A stretch of 12,454 bases of DNA from CAVVNC01 sp963750015 (GTDB taxonomy: Bacteria > Desulfobacterota > Syntrophorhabdia > Syntrophorhabdales > WCHB1-27): NCBI GenBank assembly GCA_963750015.1, contig CAVVPU010000076.1:1-12454 (forward strand), in the 5' to 3' direction. Below are positions 6,140-12,454 of this stretch, piece after piece. The notes under the pieces are model-generated. The model did not search any database. It saw only the letters and a list, made by a program, of their open reading frames with translations, and was not told the origin of the DNA. Both the position numbers and the translations under genes were made by a program. Within the stretch, counting starts at the first letter, position 1, and each line of letters begins with the position of its first letter.

Positions 6140-6723
6140 TTTGCACGACCCTCCGGCTCTTCATCGGGGACTCGCTTTAATAGGGACGTCAACCACTTCG
6201 GACCAGTGGCAGTCCACGGCACGTTCGAGGACTCGAGTCCGGAACTGCCTTCCTCACCGGTTTCGTTCTGCGGTGATCCGGCAGCTGCCTCTCTTTTCAT
6301 CATGCAGGAACCGTCAAAAACAGACCCGCCCTCCACGATAAGATACGGCGCCGTAATGTCTCCCGTCTGGACGGCAGTCCCCTTCAGGGTGACCTGCTCG
6401 CTTGCGGTTACCGCCCCCTGAATGTCCCCGTGAGAAATAAGTCTCTTGGTGACAATCGTGGCGTTGACCTTCGCGGTGGGGCCGACCACGAGGAGCCCTT
6501 CAGAGACAATCTCTCCTTCGAGAGACCCCTTTATCATGAGAGGCGTTCTGAACTCGAGACTGCCTTTGATATGCACCTCTTCAGGGATGACCGTCGTTAC
6601 CCTCTCTTCGATCTGTTCTAATGTAAGGGCCAATAACTCTTCCTCGCTGTCGTTAATGCATGGTGTCCGCCATATCTCCTGTCCGTGGGACCCAATCCCC
6701 TTAAGAACTCTGTTCGATCTCAT
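6136..6723 (-). CDS. Bactofilin-family polymer-forming protein
   Basis: Bactofilins (DUF583) are cytoskeletal proteins that polymerise without nucleotide into filaments and scaffold cell-wall, polar or motility functions. The core is at residues about 45-142 and shows the right-handed beta-helix repeat, with a hydrophobic/glycine period of five to six residues: HIKGSLEFRTPLMIKGSLEG, then AKVNATIVTKRLISHGDIQG and GDITAPYLIVEGGSVFDGSC. The N-terminal 40 residues and the acidic, Gly/Ser-rich C-terminus look disordered, as is usual. No membrane segment is seen. The ATG at 6723 is three bases after the stop of the upstream UPF0158-like gene, and the 3' end overlaps the cysteine-rich gene, so the three form an operon. 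The family call is firm; the specific role is unknown. Confidence 0.88.
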   Translation of the reverse strand: MRSNRVLKGIGSHGQEIWRTPCINDSEEELLALTLEQIEERVTTVIPEEVHIKGSLEFRTPLMIKGSLEGEIVSEGLLVVGPTAKVNATIVTKRLISHGDIQGAVTASEQVTLKGTAVQTGDITAPYLIVEGGSVFDGSCMMKREAAAGSPQNETGEEGSSGLESSNVPWTATGPKWLTSLLKRVPDEEPEGRAK

Positions 6724-6726
6724 CTG

Positions 6727-7161
6727 TCATGCCCGCTTCTCATCCGACGGGGGGAGGCTGTTGTCCTCACACCAGGATCGGAGGGCTTCTTCCTCTCGCT
6801 CATGCTCGAAGTGGTACCACCCATCGAGAAGCAAGAAACTGCCGTAGGCCCCTCTCCTTCGAAAAATATCATAGTCCTCAGGCAGGTTGGCGTCCACGAA
6901 GTCGAACACGGAGTGCTGACCGAGGTCGTTCTTGTGGGAGATCTCGATCATGTGATCCCACTCCATCTCCTCATCCTCCATTTCGTCGAGGTCGGCCGTC
7001 TCCGACTCGTAGAATATCCGGCCGGTCTCCACATTGAGGGAGGCGGAATGGGGTCCCGTAGGGTGCGGAGCCGACAAAAAGAAACGCATCCTCGATATCG
7101 CTGAAGCGTACTTCGCCCATTTATCCTTCACCACGAAGCTAATGTCTCCCGATGAAGGCAT
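6727..7161 (-). CDS. UPF0158-like protein, shorter than family norm
   Basis: The C-terminal half carries the UPF0158 pattern: a region like NVETGRIFYESE, then MIEISHKNDLG, VFDFVDANLPEDYD, FRRRGAYGSF and finally WYHFEHEREEEALRSWCED. The function of this family is not known. Compared with my memory of the family, short gaps seem to lie after HKNDLG, before FRRRGAYG and before the WYHFE motif, so this may be a divergent or partly eroded copy. The start is uncertain. The open frame extends upstream to a TTG at 7281, but that extension looks non-coding. ATG at 7161 is preferred, although its nearest GAGGA is about 13 bases away. The bactofilin ATG follows its stop by three bases. Confidence 0.65.
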   Translation of the reverse strand: MPSSGDISFVVKDKWAKYASAISRMRFFLSAPHPTGPHSASLNVETGRIFYESETADLDEMEDEEMEWDHMIEISHKNDLGQHSVFDFVDANLPEDYDIFRRRGAYGSFLLLDGWYHFEHEREEEALRSWCEDNSLPPSDEKRA

Positions 7162-7440
7162 TATAGCGCATGGGTCCTCAGGAGAGAAGAAGAAACTGCC
7201 TGACGAGGAAAAACGACTTCTGGGCGCTTCGGGATGGACGGGACGAGCAGTCGGGCCGCCATCACACTTCGTGCTTTTCAACGCGGCAGGAGAAACAAAA
7301 AAGTGAAGCTTACAGGAGGTTTGCGGGCACTAACTGTCTATAATCGTTTAATATTTCACTCTCATCGGGCACACCTACTGCTCCTCGAATACGGGCTTCA
7401 GGGGTTCAGTGAAGAATGCCGGGTGACGAAACGGGGGGAC

Positions 7441-7740
7441 TCAGACGGCGAACATCACTGTATCATGGAAACTTCCCTCAATAAACAGCTGGCCGACCTG
7501 ACTTACTTTCCGCATATACTCCCTGTCCACCATCAGCTGATTATCGAGCTTTTCAACGGCCTCCATGTTCGGCTGATCAAAGAACCAGCGTATAGTTCCG
7601 ATTTCGCCAAACTTATCAACGTAAACGGCCACAGGAACACCATAATTCTTGTCGATGTATTCGGCTAGCTCCTGAGCCCACTGAACCGCCTGCCACAATT
7701 TCTCGGTTTTGGCACGTCCACTTCTTGCCTTTCTGACCAC
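7441..7740 (-). CDS. Small conserved-looking hypothetical protein
   Basis: 99 residues. A basic N-terminus (RKARSGRAK) precedes a compact alternating helix/strand region. Segments that look conserved are WAQELAEYIDKNYGVPVAVY, FGEIGTIRWFFDQ and the C-terminal LFIEGSFHDTVMFAV. The pattern suggests a ferredoxin-like dimeric alpha/beta barrel, by memory of similar short proteins rather than by search. No signal peptide, membrane helix or cysteine is seen. The GTG at 7740 was chosen because AAGGAGG lies eight bases upstream; an ATG 69 bases further upstream has no such site. The upstream gene on the same strand ends 99 bases away and about 280 bases separate this gene from the UPF0158-like start, so it may be its own unit. 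Confidence 0.65.
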   Translation of the reverse strand: MVRKARSGRAKTEKLWQAVQWAQELAEYIDKNYGVPVAVYVDKFGEIGTIRWFFDQPNMEAVEKLDNQLMVDREYMRKVSQVGQLFIEGSFHDTVMFAV

Positions 7741-7839
7741 CTTCGTATCCTCCTTGCGTGATTGTCTCGATTTTCCGGCTCCCCCGAATAAATCGCGAGG
7801 GCCCACCAATCACAACTGGCTCAGGCGAGCATAGAAGAC

Positions 7840-8232
7840 CTATCCCGGTAGCTCCACCGCCAGGCTGTTCGCCTTCAGGTATGCGTCGAGCTTCTCTTCG
7901 GCCTCTTTCGCGATTCTCTTTCGGAGTTCACGCAGGGTGCTGTCGTGCGCGAGACCGTTGGTGCTGTCCAACTCGACGCCAAGACGAAAGAGGATATCGT
8001 AGGCATCTTTTTCTTGTATCTTTTTTGTCCCCCACCGCGCAAAGATGAGCTTGAAGAAATCACCGAACGTGTAGACGAAATCGCTGCCAAGAACAAGCTG
8101 CCGGGTGATGTCCCTCACGGAGTGCCGGAACGTCCCCTCCTTGATCGCAATTCCCGTGTGGTCGGTCACGATGATCACGACGCGGTGAAGAACCTGTTGG
8201 TCCAACTTCGACAATGCCATCCCGGTACGCAC
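7840..8232 (-). CDS. Hypothetical protein, unrecognised
   Basis: 130 residues, mostly helical and charged, with a central aromatic stretch, DFVYTFGDFFKLIFARWG, and a C-terminal heptad-like helix, LRELRKRIAKEAEEKLDAY. No catalytic motif, signal peptide or clear membrane span is visible. The central stretch is hydrophobic but interrupted by charges. The start is the GTG at 8232 with GGGGG seven bases upstream; an ATG four codons in (8220) is the alternative. Coding status rests on the ribosome binding site and a normal bacterial amino-acid mix. It is the first gene after the long gene-free stretch, and the next minus-strand gene follows after 99 bases. Confidence 0.6.
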   Translation of the reverse strand: MRTGMALSKLDQQVLHRVVIIVTDHTGIAIKEGTFRHSVRDITRQLVLGSDFVYTFGDFFKLIFARWGTKKIQEKDAYDILFRLGVELDSTNGLAHDSTLRELRKRIAKEAEEKLDAYLKANSLAVELPG

Positions 8233-8531
8233 GTGCCTACCCCCTAAGTTGCGATCTAACGCATAGTTGCGGAACCTTCACGTCTTTTCGGCCATGGAAG
8301 GCATCTGCTTAAGGACAGTCTTGGTGACAGAGTCAAGGCAGGCGAAATTTCTCTTAACCTATGTATGTTTTTCTGAGGGTCCCGGGGGCACCGGGAATGG
8401 GAACAGGAGACCCGACGTTCTCCGAAAGCACTGCCGGTGTAATCTGGGCTCATGGGAACGTCGCAGTTTGACCCGACAGCCCTCCCGATACTCCTTGCAT
8501 AAGGACGAGAGACGAGAGCGACGGCTTGCCA

Positions 8532-8572
8532 GCCGAAAGAATGGCTTAGTTTCAAGAAGCCATTCTTTCGGC
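8532..8572. repeat. Perfect 16-bp-arm palindrome with 9-base loop
   Basis: GCCGAAAGAATGGCTT at 8532-8547 is the exact reverse complement of 8557-8572; the loop is AGTTTCAAG. No T run follows on either strand. Arm length and loop size are close to those of the palindrome at 3939-3981, but the sequences are unrelated. Confidence 0.8.
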
Positions 8573-8772
8573 ACTGAATGACGTGGATCGGCGAAAGTTG
8601 CGCGCTCACGAGGTCTTCGGCACTGCTCAGACGGTTCAATCCCCGCCTGTCCCCCCTCAACCAACTTCTGTGGCTCATGATGCAGAGCTTGAGCGGGATG
8701 GGAGCATCGTAAACTCTTGGTGAGCGTCGACGGGTGTGGCGATTTACGGGGGGGGGAGTAAAAATCACACAA

Positions 8773-8810
8773 CCCGTGATGCATAGGCGAGGCCTTGCCT
8801 CGCACACGGG
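8773..8810. repeat. Two-step stem-loop
   Basis: The outer stem CCCGTG (8773-8778) pairs with CACGGG (8805-8810). The inner stem CGAGGC (8788-8793) pairs with GCCTCG (8797-8802) around CTT. An asymmetric bulge of nine bases separates them on one side and two on the other. Confidence 0.5.
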
Positions 8811-8917
8811 CTTCTCGGGCGGGTGAAGGATGCCTGGTGAGCGAGATAAATTGTTATCTTCAAAACCTGCACGATTTTTCTTAAGGGGTGATATTGTTCC
8901 CGAATATGCCTGTTCGA

Positions 8918-9664
8918 TCAGGGAGCGATAACGTGAGCAATCTGGTTTATCCTCGTTGCAGCCTTTGATTCAGGGAAAAGCCGAACGAGTGCGGTCTGCT
9001 TCATGATAGAACGGGTGACGGCTTCATCGAACGGAATGCTGCCGAGGTGCCCGGGGGAGAAGTTAAGAAATCTCTTGCATATCGAATCGAGGTGGTTGAA
9101 GACCTTCATGCCTTCATCGTCGTCACGCACGGAATTTGTGATGATCTCAAAGGACGTCCTTCCAAACGTCCGGTACATCGTTTTCATCATGGCATAGGCA
9201 TCGGTAATGCTGGTCAGGTCCTTGGTCACGATAACGAAGTTTCGGGCTGCAAAGAGGTTGAATTGGAGCACCGTATCAGAGATGCCGGCACCTATATCGC
9301 AAAAGACGTAATCGTACCCCTCGGATACGTGCGTTATGATGTCCTTGAGCTTCTCGATATTCTCGTAGAGTAACTGGGCCATCTCCCTGACACCGGAACT
9401 TGCCGGGAGGAAGTCGAATCCCGCTTCTGTCCGTATTACTACATCGCGGACATCGACATCATCGAAGATAACGTCTTTCAGATTCCTGCGAGGGTTTATG
9501 CCCAGCATGATGTCGATATTCGCCAGCCCGAGGTCGCAGTCTATGACGAGGATCCGTTTGCCTTTTTCCGATAACGACGCAGCAAGGTTTATGGCGATGC
9601 ATGTCTTTCCCACACCACCCTTTCCGCTGGCAACAGAGATGATTACAGGGCTATTCTCGGCCAC
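8918..9664 (-). CDS. MinD/FlhG-like P-loop ATPase
   Basis: A ParA/MinD-superfamily ATPase of 248 residues. The deviant Walker A is SGKGGVGKT (13-21) with signature Lys15 and Lys20, Walker A' is VIDCDLGLANIDIMLG (40-55) and Walker B is YVFCDIGAG with D123. The DLGLANID wording is most like FlhG/YlxH proteins, which set flagellar number and position. However, the N-terminus lacks the DQAxxLR helix by which FlhG activates FlhF, and there is no obvious C-terminal amphipathic membrane-targeting helix as in MinD. It is therefore best called MinD-like. The start is a GTG at 9664 with GGAGGAG seven bases upstream. It lies 15 bases after the GGDEF gene, so the two are probably co-transcribed. Confidence 0.85.
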   Translation of the reverse strand: MAENSPVIISVASGKGGVGKTCIAINLAASLSEKGKRILVIDCDLGLANIDIMLGINPRRNLKDVIFDDVDVRDVVIRTEAGFDFLPASSGVREMAQLLYENIEKLKDIITHVSEGYDYVFCDIGAGISDTVLQFNLFAARNFVIVTKDLTSITDAYAMMKTMYRTFGRTSFEIITNSVRDDDEGMKVFNHLDSICKRFLNFSPGHLGSIPFDEAVTRSIMKQTALVRLFPESKAATRINQIAHVIAP

Positions 9665-9679
9665 GAGCCTCTCCTCCCA

Positions 9680-10516
9680 CTATTGTTGGTAGCCTGTGAA
9701 GAGCGCATTTTTTTCATCAGGGTTCACTTCATTGTCCTCGAGAGTAATTTTTTTCCAGTTGCGGTCGATACGGATCTGGTTTTTGCCTCCCCCTTTTGCC
9801 TCATACAGCGCCATGTCTGCAGCGCGAACAAATTCGTTCATACCATAGGGAGAGAGAGGGCCATACTCCGCGATGCCAATGCTCAAAGAGATAGGGGGAA
9901 TGCTTTTTTGCGGCATATCAGCCACTATGCTCTTCAGCCGTTCACCTGTCTTTGAGGCATCGGTGACCGACGTGGCCGGCATGATCAGGGCGAATTCATC
10001 GCCTCCGTAACGACACGGCAGATCCGCGGATCGGGAGTTATCACGCATGATTCTCCCGAATTCCTCGAGGAATTTATCGCCTTCGAGATGCCCCAAGGTG
10101 TCATTGAGACGTTTGAAATTATCAAGGTCGATCATCATGAGGGTAAAGGGATGGCCTGTCCTCTTCGTTCTTGCCATCTCAGTTTCCAGTTGCATCCAAA
10201 AGAACCGTTTATTGCTGAGACCGGTAAGGTTGTCGATCAGCGAAAGGGACCGAAGTTTTACGTTTTCTTCATGAAGCTCCTTGATCTTTTGAAGGAGATC
10301 GTCTTCCATGCGCATCGTGATATGGGGTATTGCCCCAAGAACTTCTTCGTCAAAAGGGATTGAGCCATCGCACAAAACAATGAGAGAAACCTGCTTCCCG
10401 GTGGCACCTTCGGTTATAAAACGAGATGACTCTCCATGTTCCTTGAGAAGATCACCTATGGTCTTTCTCTCATTCTTGATCGTAAGCGTCACGTCTCTAT
10501 CTCGTGCCAATCGCAT
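9680..10516 (-). CDS. Diguanylate cyclase with C-terminal GGDEF domain
   Basis: It makes c-di-GMP from two GTP. The GGDEF domain spans about residues 93-255: DNLTGLSNKRFF at its start, the metal-binding aspartate D130 in MIDLDNFKRLND, and the intact active-site GGDEF at 171-175. An RxxD product-inhibition site (R162, D165) lies the canonical five residues before it, so activity should be limited by product. Residues 70-92 look like a coiled-coil linker. The first 70 residues form a small domain I do not recognise; it has no membrane span or CheY-like site. The start at 10516 has no strong ribosome binding site. GTG at 10492 is an alternative. The MinD-like gene follows by 15 bases. Confidence 0.88.
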   Translation of the reverse strand: MRLARDRDVTLTIKNERKTIGDLLKEHGESSRFITEGATGKQVSLIVLCDGSIPFDEEVLGAIPHITMRMEDDLLQKIKELHEENVKLRSLSLIDNLTGLSNKRFFWMQLETEMARTKRTGHPFTLMMIDLDNFKRLNDTLGHLEGDKFLEEFGRIMRDNSRSADLPCRYGGDEFALIMPATSVTDASKTGERLKSIVADMPQKSIPPISLSIGIAEYGPLSPYGMNEFVRAADMALYEAKGGGKNQIRIDRNWKKITLEDNEVNPDEKNALFTGYQQ

Positions 10517-10546
10517 TGTCCGGTCATGCCCGTTCTATCGACGACT

Positions 10547-10861
10547 TCATATAGTATGTAATCGACAGTTTGCCGGCTCGACTAAAGCCCGTCTGATGGA
10601 CACGGTGCCGGGGGCCCGGATGTCGAAGAGCCTCTTACCGAGGATAAAGTGGCATTCTTTCTTTTGTATCCAACCGCCCTCGAGTGGGCTATGGGTCGGC
10701 TCCTCCTGAAAGAGGGGCTTGCCTGCCGCCTTGCCCAAGAAGAGATCGGGGAGCTCGGGGACGATTCACCCTTGGGAAAGGATGGACTGGACGAGTTCAG
10801 AGCTGGTCGGGATAGAGAGCTGGTCCACCCGGATGGTGGTAGAGAAGGACGTGTTCAGCAC
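10547..10861 (-). pseudogene. Probable broken small gene with one in-frame TGA, upstream of the GGDEF gene
   Basis: The minus strand carries a frame with codon choice like its neighbours (mainly ATC, CTC, GAC, GTC, TCC). From GTG at 10861 it reads 31 codons (segment TTIRVDQLSIPTSSELVQSI), meets TGA at 10766-10768, then continues in the same frame for about 70 more codons (segments VPELPDLFLGKAAGKPLF and CHFILGKRLFDIRAPG) to TGA at 10547-10549. It ends 30 bases before the GGDEF start. I recognise no family. It could be a gene inactivated by a stop, a real 31-residue protein, or a chance open frame. With this entry, 10517-11010 contains nothing else I can support. Confidence 0.35.
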
Positions 10862-11010
10862 ATGCCCTGCCTTTTCTCCTCACGTGAACCAATTGAACCT
10901 TTTTGCTGGAAGAACGGCTTATGCCGCGGCCTTCTTCCGTCGATAACAACAAAGGGCCGAAGCGATGCTCTCGCAATCTACGCGGTCGAGTACAACGAGG
11001 ACCAGCAAAA

Positions 11011-12273
11011 ATGCAGCGACCGATATCGGTGAATCTGGGAAACTTGATCCTGTCTTTGTCGGATGCCATGGATTTGGCGAGCCCCCGACTTGCTCAACAC
11101 CAGCAGAGAACCGCGTTCATCGTAGCCGAACTGGGCAAGGCCGCCCGCCTTCCCCAAGAGCGCCTCGAAAGCGCTTTCATGGCGGCCCTGCTCCACGACG
11201 TCGGGGCGTTGTCCCTTGAAGAGAAGATAGCTCTCCACGACTGGGAGACAGATCAAGCCGAGGCGCACTGCATCCGCGGAGCGGCGCTCTTACGAACCGT
11301 GCCCTGGCTCAGCCGAGAATCTGATATTGTCAGGTCGCACCATACTGAGTGGCGCCAGTGGAGGGATCCAATCGATTCCCCTGTCGCCTTCGACTCCCAA
11401 TTGGTGTTTTTGGGCGATTACGTGGAACGGCTCATTGATCGTCATAAGTATATCCTTCATCAGCACGAGGACATACTGTCCCGCATTCACGCACTGGCCG
11501 ATACTTCCGTCCATCGAGACGTGCTGGACCTGGTGAGCACGGTCTGCGCCCGGGAGGAGTTCTGGCTCGACCTATGCTCTCCCAGGCTATACTCGGTCCT
11601 GCTTAACGACGGGCCATTCAGAAAAACCGAGATTGGACTTTCGGAGATATCGATGATTGCGGAGCTCTTCCGTAATATCATTGATTTTCGCTCCCGTTTT
11701 ACTGCAACCCATTCCTCGGGCGTTGCCCTTGCCGCTGCGACGATCGCCAAGGCGTTCGGATTAACCGAAGTGGAAACGACGCTGATAGAAGTAGCCGGGA
11801 ATTTCCACGACATAGGGAAACTGGTCATACCTAATAGTATCCTGGAGAAGCCGGGGCCTCTGGAGAAAGAAGACGTGGCGGTCATGAAGTCTCATCCGTA
11901 TCATACCTACTCGATCCTCAAGACCATAGGTGGAATCCAGGGCATTACGGCTTGGGCGTCTTATCATCATGAAAGGCTCGACGGCTCCGGGTATCCCTTC
12001 CACTGCAAGGCAGAAGAGCTGAGCACGGGTGCGAGGATCGTGGCCGTGGCGGACGTGTTCACGGCTTTGGCTGAAGACCGACCCTACCGTAAGGGGATGG
12101 ATAGTCGGGAGATAGTCAAAACACTGAAGCACCTCTCGAGAACCGCCCTGGACCGCAGAATAGTAGATCTCGTGATAGCAAACCACGACGAGATCAGGAG
12201 GAGCGTTTTAGACAAACAGGCCGAGGTTCGGGCATTCTACCAGGGGCAGTTCTCTTTACCTGAAGCGGCGTGA
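11011..12273 (+). CDS. Tandem HD / HD-GYP domain protein, probable c-di-GMP phosphodiesterase
   Basis: A 420-residue cytoplasmic protein with two HD-type domains. The C-terminal one (about 215-400) is a canonical HD-GYP: H234, HDIGK at 266-270, H295, HHERLDGSGYP at 319-329 and D348 in AVADVFTALAEDRPYR, so c-di-GMP hydrolysis is predicted. The N-terminal one (about 15-160) keeps HD-like ligands H30, H62-D63, H87, H110-H111 and D136 but has lost the GYP loop, with HHTEWRQWRDP in its place. The ATG at 11011 was chosen because GAGG lies ten bases upstream and MQRPISVNLGNLILSLSDA resembles the N-terminus I recall for this deltaproteobacterial group. The open frame extends 36 codons further, but that part looks non-coding. 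It is transcribed divergently from the GGDEF gene. Confidence 0.9.
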   Translation: MQRPISVNLGNLILSLSDAMDLASPRLAQHQQRTAFIVAELGKAARLPQERLESAFMAALLHDVGALSLEEKIALHDWETDQAEAHCIRGAALLRTVPWLSRESDIVRSHHTEWRQWRDPIDSPVAFDSQLVFLGDYVERLIDRHKYILHQHEDILSRIHALADTSVHRDVLDLVSTVCAREEFWLDLCSPRLYSVLLNDGPFRKTEIGLSEISMIAELFRNIIDFRSRFTATHSSGVALAAATIAKAFGLTEVETTLIEVAGNFHDIGKLVIPNSILEKPGPLEKEDVAVMKSHPYHTYSILKTIGGIQGITAWASYHHERLDGSGYPFHCKAEELSTGARIVAVADVFTALAEDRPYRKGMDSREIVKTLKHLSRTALDRRIVDLVIANHDEIRRSVLDKQAEVRAFYQGQFSLPEAA

Positions 12274-12454
12274 GCCGAAGCTGGCGACCCTCGAACTTCT
12301 CGCCAGACATTCGCCTATTCTGTAATCGCGAACGTCGTGCTATGAGAATACGTTATACGAAGCAAAATCCTTGGACAGCTTGATTGGTCAGGTAAGGAAT
12401 GCCGTTTCAAAGCTACGGTTCCGCAACGAATGGCCGGGGCAAGGACTACAAGGA
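12274..12454. other. Gene-free end of the window with a short hairpin
   Basis: CTGGCGA (12281-12287) pairs perfectly with TCGCCAG (12300-12306), beginning eight bases after the HD-GYP stop codon. It is a possible terminator but lacks a T run. Nothing else is supported in the remaining bases. Confidence 0.35.

Larger units (their letters stand above)
8233..8917. other. 685-base region without a supported gene, rich in stem-loops
   Basis: Several reading frames stay open here for 100-180 codons, but their products are Arg/Ser/Pro/Cys-rich, have no ribosome binding site and match nothing I know, so I leave them out. The region has a perfect 16-bp palindrome (8532-8572), a two-step stem-loop (8773-8810), a spaced inverted repeat, CGACGTTC paired with GAACGTCG near 8412-8465, and nine consecutive G (8748-8756). 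It separates the MinD-like gene from the hypothetical gene at 7840-8232 and may hold a structured RNA, a non-autonomous mobile remnant or a long leader. Confidence 0.4.

Noticed and set aside
7162..7281. Upstream extension of the UPF0158-like gene to a TTG
   Set aside because: The added 40 residues are Ser/Pro/Arg-rich with no family similarity, and the TTG has no ribosome binding site.
8631..8650. T-arm-like GGTTCAATCC suggesting a tRNA
   Set aside because: The flanking bases do not form a five-pair T stem, and no acceptor, D or anticodon stems can be built around it on this strand.
8256..8807. 183-codon open frame on the minus strand
   Set aside because: Arg/Ser/Pro/Cys-rich product, no ribosome binding site, several competing frames equally open, no recognisable motif.
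8770..8812. Minus-strand stem-loop (AGCCCGTG...CACGGGTT) resembling group II intron domain V
   Set aside because: The bulge and tetraloop do not fit domain V, no reverse transcriptase or intron 5' end is present, and the space to the MinD-like gene is too short.
10766..10768. TGA read as selenocysteine
   Set aside because: No convincing SECIS hairpin directly downstream, and the TGA is not in a redox-like motif. A broken gene is simpler.
10903..11010. 36-codon N-terminal extension of the HD-GYP protein
   Set aside because: Basic, low-complexity composition unlike the rest, while the ATG at 11011 has a ribosome binding site and a family-like N-terminus.
10649..11032. 127-codon plus-strand frame before the HD-GYP gene
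   Set aside because: It has no ribosome binding site and family-free sequence, overlaps the true HD-GYP start, and the opposite strand has better codon use.
12416..12426. GGTTCCGCAAC at the window end, also present inverted near 8265-8275
   Set aside because: An 11-base match between two gene-free stretches, without flanking similarity, is plausible by chance.

Overview
The window looks like a chromosomal segment of a motile, moderately GC-rich Gram-negative bacterium. The bactofilin, the CheX-type phosphatase and the conserved tandem-HD protein suggest a deltaproteobacterial lineage (Desulfobacterota, syntroph-like). That placement is an inference from remembered family resemblance; no search was run. 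There are no rRNA genes, convincing tRNA genes or CRISPR arrays.

Positions 1-4620 form an insertion-sequence island. First comes an IS630-family element on the minus strand, with its transposase split between two frames at a run of eight A (coding strand). Next is a complete IS21-family element (1246-3769). It has istA and istB, multiple terminal repeats, TGTC/GACA ends and a 5-bp CCCCG target duplication, so both ends are mapped to the base. Last is a small IS200-type element on the minus strand, with an HUH/Y1 transposase and a hairpin at each end. A perfect 16-bp-arm palindrome (3939-3981) lies in the leftover sequence between the last two elements.

Positions 4640-5650 hold a two-gene plus-strand chemotaxis module: a single-domain CheY and the CheX phosphatase that would dephosphorylate it.

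Positions 5897-8232 hold five minus-strand genes. In transcription order these are two unrecognised small proteins, a short UPF0158-like protein, a bactofilin, and a small cysteine-rich protein. The last was read directly from the sequence: it has no ATG, GTG or TTG start at its N-terminus and appears to begin at an ATA overlapping the bactofilin stop codon.

Positions 8233-8917 are about 685 bases with no gene I can support but with several strong stem-loops and a run of nine G.

Positions 8918-12273 are a second signalling region. On the minus strand lie a GGDEF diguanylate cyclase and, 15 bases downstream, a MinD/FlhG-like ATPase. On the plus strand, divergently, lies a tandem HD / HD-GYP protein predicted to degrade c-di-GMP. 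Between the two start sites is a minus-strand reading frame with coding-like codon use broken by one in-frame TGA. Making and breaking c-di-GMP, a MinD-like positioning ATPase and CheY/CheX together point to control of motility or polar organisation. No flagellar structural gene is present to confirm it.
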